Shown piece by piece: positions 1 to 4,820 of a stretch of 6,579 bases of DNA (positions within the stretch are counted from its first letter, which is position 1; every line of letters begins with the position of its first letter). Under the pieces are notes generated by a model. It saw nothing but the letters and a program-made list of their open reading frames with translations. It ran no database searches and was not told the DNA's origin. The position numbers were made by a program, and so were the translations under genes. The stretch is from CAYPCH01 sp964409165. Lineage in GTDB: Bacteria > Bacillota > Clostridia > Acetivibrionales > Acetivibrionaceae. Where the stretch lies: the NCBI GenBank assembly GCA_964409165.1, contig CAYPCH010000151.1:1-6579 (forward strand), written 5' to 3'.

Positions 1-12
1 AAAAAGATAAAC

Positions 13-20
13 AGGGGGGG
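13..20 (+). promoter_or_regulatory. Ribosome binding site of the truncated transposase
   Basis: A purine-rich AGGGGGGG tract lies 7 bases before the ATG at 28. It is a strong G-rich Shine-Dalgarno and supports that ATG as the native start of the transposase stub. Confidence 0.55.
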
Positions 21-27
21 CTAATGC

Positions 28-246
28 ATGTACAATTATAGCAAATTATCATACCAGTTGAAAAGAGAAATTAAAACTTTTTTCAGTAAAATATCAAAAG
101 GACTTTCAAGACCTAAATTTAAGTTTGTGTTTGAAATGCTTTATGGACTATTAGAATCTCAATCATCGCATTTAGGTGACATTGCCAGAGCTCTTAAAAA
201 AACAATAGATAGGTTGTCAAGGAACCTGAACACCTTTAATGAGTAA
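28..246 (+). pseudogene. N-terminal fragment of a DDE (IS4-like) transposase
   Basis: The 72-residue reading frame looks like the N-terminus of the clostridial transposases that open with a 'NYxxLSxQLKxEI' segment, followed by 'GLSRPxFKFVxxMLYGLL' and 'KKTIDRLSRNL'. Those proteins are several hundred residues long and carry an RNase-H-like DDE core; none of the core remains here, so no transposase activity is expected. From memory of the family, a few residues also seem missing between 'DIARAL' (residues 51-56) and 'KKTIDRLS', which would be a small in-frame deletion. The frame stops at 244-246, exactly where dockerin-like sequence begins, so the stub ends at a recombination junction and not at its natural end. 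The start is supported by the G-rich site at 13-20. The family assignment rests on remembered motifs and is moderately sure; the truncation is clear. Confidence 0.6.
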
Positions 247-418
247 ATTCAGACGGTAGTTTTAATTCTATAGATTTTGTCCTTCTAAGATCATATCTGC
301 TAATGTTATTGATTTAACTAACGGGGATGTTGATGGTAATGGACAAGTAAACGCTTTGGATTTTGCATATATGAGGCAGAAGCTTCTTGGTATGATTAGT
401 AAATTCCCAATAGAATAA
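243..418 (+). pseudogene. C-terminal dockerin type I remnant, frameshifted
   Basis: Two dockerin repeats can be read in different frames. Repeat 1 (frame starting at 246) reads NSDGSFNSIDFVLLRSYLL, with the calcium-loop pattern N-x-D-G-x-x-N-x-x-D followed by the F-helix 'LLRSYLL'. Repeat 2 (frame starting at 320) reads NGDVDGNGQVNALDFAYM, then RQKLLG, and ends at TAA 416-418. The first Asp of loop 1 is lost at the junction with the transposase stub, and the frame change falls near 297-303, within the linker. Dockerins sit at the C-terminus of secreted plant-polysaccharide-degrading enzymes and bind scaffoldin cohesins, assembling the cellulosome outside the cell. The catalytic part is gone. 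The residues next to the last Asp of each loop are S-I and A-L, at the positions that determine cohesin specificity in this family. The remnant is non-functional as it stands, since it has no start codon, signal peptide or intact frame. Confidence 0.8.
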
Positions 419-424
419 TATTTT

Positions 425-477
425 CAAAAAAACTGTCGCAGCGATGATCAATAACCTCTGGCGCGACAGCTTTTTTT
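425..477. terminator. Bidirectional rho-independent terminator
   Basis: Perfect arms CTGTCGC (433-439) and GCGACAG (463-469) are flanked by an A-run on the left (426-432) and a T-run on the right (471-477). The stem can be extended by A-T pairs. It therefore gives a hairpin plus U-tract when read from either strand. It lies just after the dockerin stop (416-418) and about 55 bases past the stop of the minus-strand anchor fragment (531), as expected for the shared terminator of two convergent genes. Confidence 0.85.
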
Positions 478-530
478 GAAATAGCCTTTATAGTTTAAGG
501 CAAAACATTGTAATAAGGTTTGTTGTTAAA

Positions 531-668
531 CTATACCTGATGTTTTATTTTTCTCCTATGAGCAACAATTGTAAAACCTAAAACTATAGCCGCTCCAAGA
601 GCACAGATAGAGACTATTAACAGCTGTGAATTCACCCCATTAGACTTTTCTGTAGTGGTCTTAACATC
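531..668 (-). pseudogene. C-terminal membrane-anchor tail of a lost surface protein
   Basis: The minus-strand frame ends at TAG 531-533 and reads, from about 668, a polar stretch (DVKTTTEKSNGVNS), a single hydrophobic segment (LLIVSICALGAAIVLGFTIV) and a short basic tail (AHRRKIKHQV). That order is typical of the C-terminal anchor of an extracellular Gram-positive protein: spacer, membrane span, positively charged cytoplasmic tail. No LPXTG sorting motif is visible, so it would be a simple transmembrane anchor. Further upstream the same frame runs into the promoter and start of the metallohydrolase gene and does not look coding, so the body of the protein is missing. The bidirectional terminator downstream fits a real former gene end. 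The protein's function cannot be read from this piece. It could also be a small membrane peptide by chance, though there is no start or ribosome site. Confidence 0.45.
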
Positions 669-693
669 ATTTAAAGTATATAAATTGATAACT

Positions 694-699
694 AGGAGG
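694..699 (+). promoter_or_regulatory. Ribosome binding site of the MBL-fold gene
   Basis: AGGAGG, a full-consensus Shine-Dalgarno, lies 7 bases before the ATG at 707. It decides that start over the internal ATG at codon 5. Confidence 0.9.
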
Positions 700-706
700 A
701 TTTTTA

Positions 707-1540
707 ATGAAAAATAAAATGGTTGAAGGCTTATCTGCACTGAGTACTTCGTCGGAAGAGATATCGCCCAATATACTGCTTATGAATTTTACAATTGTTA
801 CTGCTTGTTTAGTTGGGAATCCTGTGGATAATGCCGGTAAATATGTGCTTGTGGACACAGGTCTTGAAAATTCTGCGGATTTTATATTGGAGTGTGTTGA
901 AAAAAGGTTTGGCAAAAACAGTCGACCGGAAGCTATAATTCTTACCCATGGACACTTTGACCATGTAGGATCGGTTATCAAGCTCTCTGAGCTTTGGAAT
1001 GTTCCGGTGTATATCCACGAATTAGAAATACCCTATATAACAGGAAAAAAAGATTATCCTGCGGCAGATCCTACAGTAGATGAAGGTATGGTGGCAAAAA
1101 TGTCTCCAAACTTTCCCCATACCAGCATTGACATAGGTATGAGAACCATCGCATTACCTAATGATGGAGGTGTACCCGGTATGCCAGGCTGGCAATGGAT
1201 TCATACGCCGGGTCACACAGAAGGTCATATTTCATTGCTCCGGGAAAAAGATCGTGTACTTATTGTCGGAGATGCTTTTTCAACAACAAAGCAGGAATCC
1301 TTGTTATCAGTAATTACGCATACTGAGCAAATAAGCGGTCCACCAAAATATTTAACTACAGATTGGAAGGCTACAGAGAATTCAATAAAACACCTTATGA
1401 ACTTAAATCCTTCACTGGCAATCCCAAGTCATGGAGAACCTATGGAAGGTGAAAAACTTTCTAAGCATTTAGACCTTTTGGTAAATCACTTTAATGATTT
1501 TGCCCATATTATCATTACTTTTTTCATTATTTCCAATTAA
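707..1540 (+). CDS. MBL-fold metallohydrolase with replaced C-terminus
   Basis: A 277-residue cytoplasmic protein with no signal peptide, belonging to the metallo-beta-lactamase superfamily. The binuclear metal site is complete: the T-H-G-H-F-D-H motif (H81, H83, D85, H86), H170 in 'HTPGHTEGH', D189 in 'VGDAF' and H242 in 'PSHGEP'. The beta strand 'YVLVDTG' (residues 46-52) precedes the first motif as usual. The subfamily is that of single-domain hydrolases of unknown substrate common in Firmicutes; I would not assign a reaction such as glyoxalase or lactonase. The frame matches family expectation up to about residue 266 ('LLVNHFNDFA'). The last eleven residues (HIIITFFIISN) are hydrophobic and come from the antisense strand of the adjoining IS91-like fragment, so the native C-terminal helix or tail was lost by insertion or deletion near 1503. 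All metal ligands remain, so activity is possible. No clear -35/-10 pair was found upstream. The gene is probably monocistronic, since its neighbours are remnants on the other strand. Confidence 0.88.
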   Translation: MKNKMVEGLSALSTSSEEISPNILLMNFTIVTACLVGNPVDNAGKYVLVDTGLENSADFILECVEKRFGKNSRPEAIILTHGHFDHVGSVIKLSELWNVPVYIHELEIPYITGKKDYPAADPTVDEGMVAKMSPNFPHTSIDIGMRTIALPNDGGVPGMPGWQWIHTPGHTEGHISLLREKDRVLIVGDAFSTTKQESLLSVITHTEQISGPPKYLTTDWKATENSIKHLMNLNPSLAIPSHGEPMEGEKLSKHLDLLVNHFNDFAHIIITFFIISN

Positions 1541-1848
1541 CAATGAATTGGTCAATATAAAATGTTCAAATTGTTGCGGCATCTTGAAATCATTAGGTGG
1601 GTAATGATTCTGAATTTCCCAAAGGTTCAGATGTTTCAAAATCTTCTCAATAGTTTCTTCATCTTCTACAAACGAAATTATTCTCATTTTCCCATTGCAA
1701 TATTTACATTTTAGAGGATCAACATTATAAACCTTTTGAATAAGTCTTGCCCAGTTTTTACGAAAGGCTTTTTTAGATAAATCACTATTTACAATTGCAG
1801 GTACTTTATCATCTGTCTCAGCTTTTTTCCTTTGTCCCCTACTTATCA
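1504..1848 (-). pseudogene. C-terminal fragment of an IS91-like transposase
   Basis: Read on the minus strand, the frame contains VISRGQRKK, then SDLSKKAFRKNWARLIQKVY, VDPLKCKYCNGKMRIISF and EDEETIEKILKHLNLW. This series is characteristic of the C-terminal region of IS91/ISCR-type (Y2, HUH-related) transposases: the 'WARLIxKxYxxDPLxCxxCxGxMxIIxFI' block includes a CxxC pair that is probably part of a metal-binding knuckle. The catalytic HUH and tyrosine regions are absent. The left end runs out into the metallohydrolase gene near 1503, and the last 14 or so residues (DNMGKIIKVIYQKV) are only antisense of that gene. The right end is fused to an oxidoreductase fragment near 1842-1848. The GTG at 1846-1848 is not a credible native start. 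The piece is non-functional and useful mainly as a marker of a past insertion. A second piece of the same family lies at 4549-4710 in the same orientation. Confidence 0.72.
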
Positions 1849-1940
1849 CAATTACCTTCTAGCTGTCTTAGTTTTTCTGCCGCCGATATACCGGTAGCTC
1901 CGTTTCCAATAATTAAATGTTTCAATGGATTCAAATTCAA
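1842..1940 (-). pseudogene. N-terminal fragment of an FAD/NAD(P)-dependent oxidoreductase
   Basis: A short frame missed by length filters. From a TTG at 1940 the minus strand reads NLNPLKHLIIGNGATGISAA followed by EKLRQLEGNCDK, with a stop at 1839-1841. 'LIIGNGATGISAAEKLR' is the beta-alpha-beta dinucleotide-binding fold (G-x-G-x-x-G-x-x-x-A) that opens FAD/NAD(P)-dependent pyridine-nucleotide-disulfide-type oxidoreductases, such as NADH-dependent nitrite reductase-like or rubredoxin reductase-like proteins. Only about 30 of roughly 400 residues survive. The break falls where the IS91-like C-terminal fragment begins, so that element or a later deletion removed the rest. A purine-rich GAAGGGTGA (1941-1949) precedes the TTG, but the spacing is tight and the exact start is uncertain. 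A TATAAT lies at 1958-1963. No function remains. Confidence 0.62.
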
Positions 1941-2107
1941 TCACCCTTCAAATTGTCATTATACTTATCCTAGTGCTTTTTATGGGGCACTTGTGATATA
2001 TTTGCCCATAACAAACAGGATAAAACAACGAATTTCAATTTATGATCTTTATGGCAGTACAGCAACAGCATCTATCTCTATGTCCGTATCTTTCGGCAAC
2101 ACACTTT
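1941..2107. other. Gene-free stretch with possible upstream signals and a coding scrap
   Basis: This region separates the chemoreceptor stop (2108-2110) from the oxidoreductase fragment. It holds a minus-strand TATAAT at 1958-1963 (a possible -10, but no convincing -35 at 16-18 bases), and a short inverted repeat AGTGC (1972-1976) / GCACT (1987-1991). It also has a minus-strand scrap that reads VLPKDTDIEIDAVAVLP and then stops (2049-2102), which looks like the end of a protein but is not recognised. No terminator with a T-run is seen behind the chemoreceptor gene. Confidence 0.35.
1958..1963 (-). promoter_or_regulatory. Possible -10 element for the oxidoreductase fragment
   Basis: A perfect TATAAT on the minus strand, 18 bases upstream of the TTG at 1940. 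No TTGACA-like hexamer occurs at the usual distance and no TG extension is present. In DNA this AT-rich a lone hexamer is weak evidence. Confidence 0.3.
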
Positions 2108-4291
2108 TTATATTAAATCGTTAACATTGTTTTCATAAACCACATCAGTTCTTGTCCAAATCACTTGACTCTCAAGCTTTTTATTATCTACAAGATAATT
2201 GTAAAGATATACAATAGGATCATGACCCTGACCAAAAGGATCCTGACCAATAGACGCATATACCGCTCCCTCTTTTATTAACTCGAAAATTTCTCTATCA
2301 AAATCGAAACATACAATTTTTATTTCTCCTACCATGTTTAGTTCTTTTACAGCTCTTGCTGCACCCCTTACACCAAGTCCAGTAATAAATATACCATGAA
2401 TGTTTGGGTTTTGGCGTAACAAATTTTTAACTTCATTGTATACCGTATCATTATCGGTGAAACCTTCATCAACGTCATAACCTTCAATATCTGCAACAAG
2501 TTTTATTCTTTTTATACTTTTCAGACGTTCTTTTATTCCTTCTATCCGTGTCCTATAAATATATATATCAACTCCTCTTATAATTGCTACATTACCCCTT
2601 CCGTTTAGAGCTTTTACCATAAAATCAGCAGCTAAAGTTCCTGCTTCATTTATATTAGGCCCAAAGTAAGCTATTCTTTTTGAAGATACAGCTACATCGC
2701 TGTTAAAAATCATTACAGGTATATTTTTTTGTGAGGCAATATCTATAAGCGGGACAATTTGCTCTGAGAAAGCGGGTGCAATAATTCCGTCAAAATCTTT
2801 ATTTACAAACTCTTCAAAAGCATTAAGAATATTATCCCATGCGTTTTGGGTAAATGCCACATACTCAACTTGTACATTTTTCATAGCTAATTCTTTTTTA
2901 GCATATAATGCACCTTGCCTTACCCCAACCCAGAACTCATGATCTAGTGGACTTAGAAAAGCAATTTTAAGTTTTTTTATACTATCTTTTTCTACTGGAG
3001 TTACAGAAGTTTTAAACCGTCTAACCAATTTTTCAATTTCATAAAGCATATCCTGTAATGATGAAATGTTGGTAGTAATCACCTCTGAACCAGCAACTTC
3101 TTCCTGCGTTACTGCGGCAACATCCTTACTTGCTGAAGAAATTTTATCAGATATATTTAAAAAATACTGACTCTTTTCTTTTACTTCATGAGTGCTATTT
3201 GATATGATACTTGCTTCAGAATAAACTTTATCAATATCTCCACTTAATATATCTGTATTATTTTTTATTGCATAAAATGACTTCTTAATCTGAGAAAACA
3301 AATCCTTGCTTAAATTATAATTTTCTATACTATTTGCTATACTATTTTTGACATTTTCACTGCTAGCAGAAACATTACTTAAAAGCATTTTGATTTTTTT
3401 AATGCTTTTGCCTGTTTCATCCGAAAGTTTGTTCATTTCAGCAGCTACAACAGAAAATCCTATACCACTTTCTCCTGCTTTTGCCGACTCAATGGATGCA
3501 TTTAATGAAAGCATTTTTAACTGATCTGTTATTCTGGTTATTAACTCGCCTAAATTATTAATTTTTTCCAACTCATGATTTAATTGTTCAATAGATACTG
3601 AAGTATTACTTAGATTATTTGTAATAACATTCATCTGATGATAGTATTTATCTAAATTTTCATTACCTTCAGTAGTGGAATCCACTACTTCTTTTATACT
3701 TTTTTCTATGTCAGCCAGGCTATCCTCAATTGATTTCACTCTTTCATCAACGTTACTAATGCTATCTAAAGTATCTTTAGCATTTTTTAATTGTTCCTGT
3801 GATTTTTCTGCTAAATCTGCCATACTAGCAGCAATTTGTTCATTCCCCTTGAGACTGTTATCAATACTTTTTGTTACCTTATCTACTGCATCAGAAATTA
3901 CTACAATGTTAGTTTTTGTTAGTTCTATAAAACTTAATAAGTTAAATTTCATATCATTAAATGCTATACATAACATTTCAAGTCCTTTAGCTTTGCTTAA
4001 TATTATATCACTGATATTCAACCTTCCTTTTGACATCAAGTATGCATTATTGTTTACTAAATCAATTCCTTTAAAAAATTTTATCATAAAAAAGAAAAGA
4101 TAACCTGCTATTAATAAAGAAAGTATATATAAAACAGTCTGGGTATTTATATGAATTTCCGAGTTGTTTGCCATATAATCTATTATTGCTATGATTGATA
4201 AAATGATAATATTAGAAACCATAAGAAAAAAAATTGTTGTTCTTGACCGGTTAATAATTTTTGACGTATTCTTTTTTCTTATTAAACTCAT
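2108..4291 (-). CDS. Chemoreceptor with C-terminal sugar-binding-protein domain
   Basis: A 727-residue membrane protein (from ATG 4291) joining a methyl-accepting chemotaxis signalling domain to a periplasmic-binding-protein type 1 (LacI/ribose-binding-like) domain. After a basic N-terminus come two membrane spans (about 19-38 and 52-73) separated by only ~13 residues, so there is no extracellular sensor. A linker (74-125) leads to a long coiled-coil hairpin (~125-425). Its tip, at about 250-290, contains LSLNASIESAKAGESG and GFSVVAAEMNKLSDE, the family's CheA/CheW-contact region; the usual 'QTNLLALNA' is divergent (QLKMLSLNA). AAVTQEEVAG (392-401) resembles a methylation site. From about 442 (KIAFLSPLDHEFWVGVRQGA) to the end runs the binding domain, with DGIIAPAF, IPVMIFNSD, AYFGPN-NEAG and GQDPFGQG. 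Two spans with a cytoplasmic signalling hairpin put this domain in the cytoplasm, so it probably senses an internal sugar or metabolite; the ligand is unknown. It would act on the flagellar motor through CheA/CheW. The ATG at 4291 is preferred over the GTG at 4303 because GGGTGG sits 10 bases before it and would overlap that GTG. Confidence 0.9.
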   Translation of the reverse strand: MSLIRKKNTSKIINRSRTTIFFLMVSNIIILSIIAIIDYMANNSEIHINTQTVLYILSLLIAGYLFFFMIKFFKGIDLVNNNAYLMSKGRLNISDIILSKAKGLEMLCIAFNDMKFNLLSFIELTKTNIVVISDAVDKVTKSIDNSLKGNEQIAASMADLAEKSQEQLKNAKDTLDSISNVDERVKSIEDSLADIEKSIKEVVDSTTEGNENLDKYYHQMNVITNNLSNTSVSIEQLNHELEKINNLGELITRITDQLKMLSLNASIESAKAGESGIGFSVVAAEMNKLSDETGKSIKKIKMLLSNVSASSENVKNSIANSIENYNLSKDLFSQIKKSFYAIKNNTDILSGDIDKVYSEASIISNSTHEVKEKSQYFLNISDKISSASKDVAAVTQEEVAGSEVITTNISSLQDMLYEIEKLVRRFKTSVTPVEKDSIKKLKIAFLSPLDHEFWVGVRQGALYAKKELAMKNVQVEYVAFTQNAWDNILNAFEEFVNKDFDGIIAPAFSEQIVPLIDIASQKNIPVMIFNSDVAVSSKRIAYFGPNINEAGTLAADFMVKALNGRGNVAIIRGVDIYIYRTRIEGIKERLKSIKRIKLVADIEGYDVDEGFTDNDTVYNEVKNLLRQNPNIHGIFITGLGVRGAARAVKELNMVGEIKIVCFDFDREIFELIKEGAVYASIGQDPFGQGHDPIVYLYNYLVDNKKLESQVIWTRTDVVYENNVNDLI

Positions 4292-4301
4292 AAAATTAAC
4301 C

Positions 4302-4307
4302 ACCCAT
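4302..4307 (-). promoter_or_regulatory. Ribosome binding site that decides the chemoreceptor start
   Basis: On the minus strand GGGTGG lies 10 bases upstream of the ATG at 4291. The alternative GTG at 4301-4303 overlaps this site, so the shorter protein is preferred. Confidence 0.65.
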
Positions 4308-4342
4308 CATAGTTTGATATATAAAATTTATTTACAAGCATT

Positions 4343-4362
4343 ACTTAGTTATAATAACAAGT
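4343..4362. repeat. Imperfect palindrome in the chemoreceptor leader
   Basis: ACTTAGTTAT (4343-4352) is followed, after one base, by ATAACAAGT (4354-4362), which is its reverse complement apart from one missing base. It sits between the candidate sigma-D promoter and the start codon, where a repressor operator or a leader hairpin could lie. AT-rich DNA makes chance palindromes common, so the role is speculative. Confidence 0.35.
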
Positions 4363-4392
4363 AAGTGTATATAATTTTTTTATCGTATACCT

Positions 4393-4421
4393 ATCATCGG
4401 TAAGTTTATGAAAAAAATTTA
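4393..4421 (-). promoter_or_regulatory. Candidate sigma-D (flagellar/chemotaxis) promoter
   Basis: On the minus strand TAAA (4421-4418) is followed after 16 bases by ACCGATGA (4401-4394). The sigma-D / sigma-28 consensus, recalled as TAAA-N15-GCCGATAA, differs at two positions of the -10 box and one base of spacing. It lies about 100 bases before the ATG at 4291. Chemoreceptor genes are classic members of this regulon, so position and gene type agree. This would place the receptor under motility control. Confidence 0.42.
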
Positions 4422-4548
4422 CGAAAAAAGCACTCAAGTCGAAATTTCCATAAAACACATTTATATCCACAAAACAAAAAATAGCATCACAAACTTAAGA
4501 TTAAAAGAATTTATTCTTTAAAACCAGTCCTCATATTTGGGCATTTCA
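4422..4548. other. Non-coding spacer upstream of the chemoreceptor
   Basis: AT-rich, without a gene. At its right end (4520-4551) one minus-strand frame reads the short scrap ITCDEMPKYEDWF and then stops. It looks protein-like but is too short to identify and abuts the end of the IS91-like fragment. Confidence 0.3.
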
Positions 4549-4710
4549 TCACAAGTTATCTATAATAAATTGATTAATTTTCCCCTCTTTTTTAAGCATC
4601 TTTAGCACTTCTGTCTGAAAAACCTTCTCAATATCTTTTCCTTGAGGTAATACTGATTTTATAAAATCTCCGTCCCCTTTAAAACAACCATCTGTTGCGA
4701 TTACATGAAT
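4549..4710 (-). pseudogene. Middle fragment of an IS91-like transposase
   Basis: A minus-strand frame of about 53 residues, below the usual length cut-off, reads IHVIATDGCFKGDGDFIK, then EKVFQTEVLKMLKKEGKINQ and FIIDNL, with a stop at 4549-4551. In IS91/ISCR-type transposases a 'HPHIHxxxxDGxF' segment carries the HUH metal-binding histidines, and 'LEKIFQxxVxKMLxxxGKI' follows it. This piece starts at the last 'I-H' of that motif, so the first histidine and the whole N-terminus are gone. The upstream break coincides exactly with the palindrome beginning at 4710, so the neighbouring recombinase element appears to have inserted into this codon. The downstream break follows 'DNL', where the family continues with 'NWHHSGF'. 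It has the same orientation as the C-terminal piece at 1504-1848; the two could come from one split copy or from two copies. Confidence 0.68.
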
Positions 4711-4733
4711 ATTATGTTAAGCTTAACATAATA
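4710..4733. repeat. 24-bp perfect palindrome at the element end
   Basis: The left arm TATTATGTTAAG (4710-4721) and right arm CTTAACATAATA (4722-4733) are exact reverse complements around a central AAGCTT. It begins at the base where the IS91-like reading frame is cut, marking the probable boundary of the recombinase element and a possible recombinase-binding core. Confidence 0.8.
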
Positions 4734-4735
4734 CT

Positions 4736-4764
4736 CATTATGACAAGATGAACATTATGACAAG
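4736..4764. repeat. Two direct copies of CATTATGACAAG
   Basis: CATTATGACAAG occurs at 4736-4747 and again at 4753-4764, a 17-base period with a 5-base spacer (ATGAA). The ATTATG part is also the inverse of CATAAT in the adjoining palindrome. Iterated sites of this size next to a recombinase gene are what one expects of accessory binding sites at an element terminus. Confidence 0.7.
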
Positions 4765-4769
4765 CGATG

Positions 4770-4799
4770 CCTAATTGCCTGCCAATACAGGCAATTAGG
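4770..4799. repeat. 12-bp perfect stem-loop downstream of the recombinase
   Basis: CCTAATTGCCTG (4770-4781) and CAGGCAATTAGG (4788-4799) pair perfectly around a 6-base loop. It lies about 20 bases past the recombinase stop. On the recombinase strand no T-run follows, so it is not a standard intrinsic terminator; a transcript-end stabiliser or an element-end structure is more likely. Confidence 0.7.
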
Positions 4800-4820
4800 T
4801 TCACTTTTCTTTACATAATT

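Noticed and set aside
661..684. Promoter of the metallohydrolase (TTAACA with TATAAA)
   Set aside because: The two hexamers are only 12 bases apart, too close for a sigma-A promoter, and other pairings have no -35.
667..1018. Minus-strand open frames inside the metallohydrolase gene
   Set aside because: They are antisense to a gene with clear catalytic motifs and have no motifs or ribosome sites of their own.
1795..2124. Plus-strand 109-codon frame
   Set aside because: It lies antisense to the IS91-like and oxidoreductase fragments, whose minus-strand translations are recognisable; the plus translation has no known features.
3675..4103. Plus-strand 142-codon frame
   Set aside because: It is the antisense shadow of the chemoreceptor's coiled coil; its hydrophobic, Ser/Leu-rich composition is typical of antisense of helical charged sequence.
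4520..4557. Scrap ITCDEMPKYEDWF as a gene end
   Set aside because: Thirteen codons after a stop are too few to support a gene; mentioned only in the spacer entry.
4736..4764. Short CRISPR-like array from the two 12-base repeats
   Set aside because: Only two short copies with a 5-base spacer and no cas genes; an element-end repeat explains them better.
4770..4799. Intrinsic terminator for the recombinase
   Set aside because: The stem is perfect, but no T-run follows on the recombinase strand, so it is listed only as a stem-loop.
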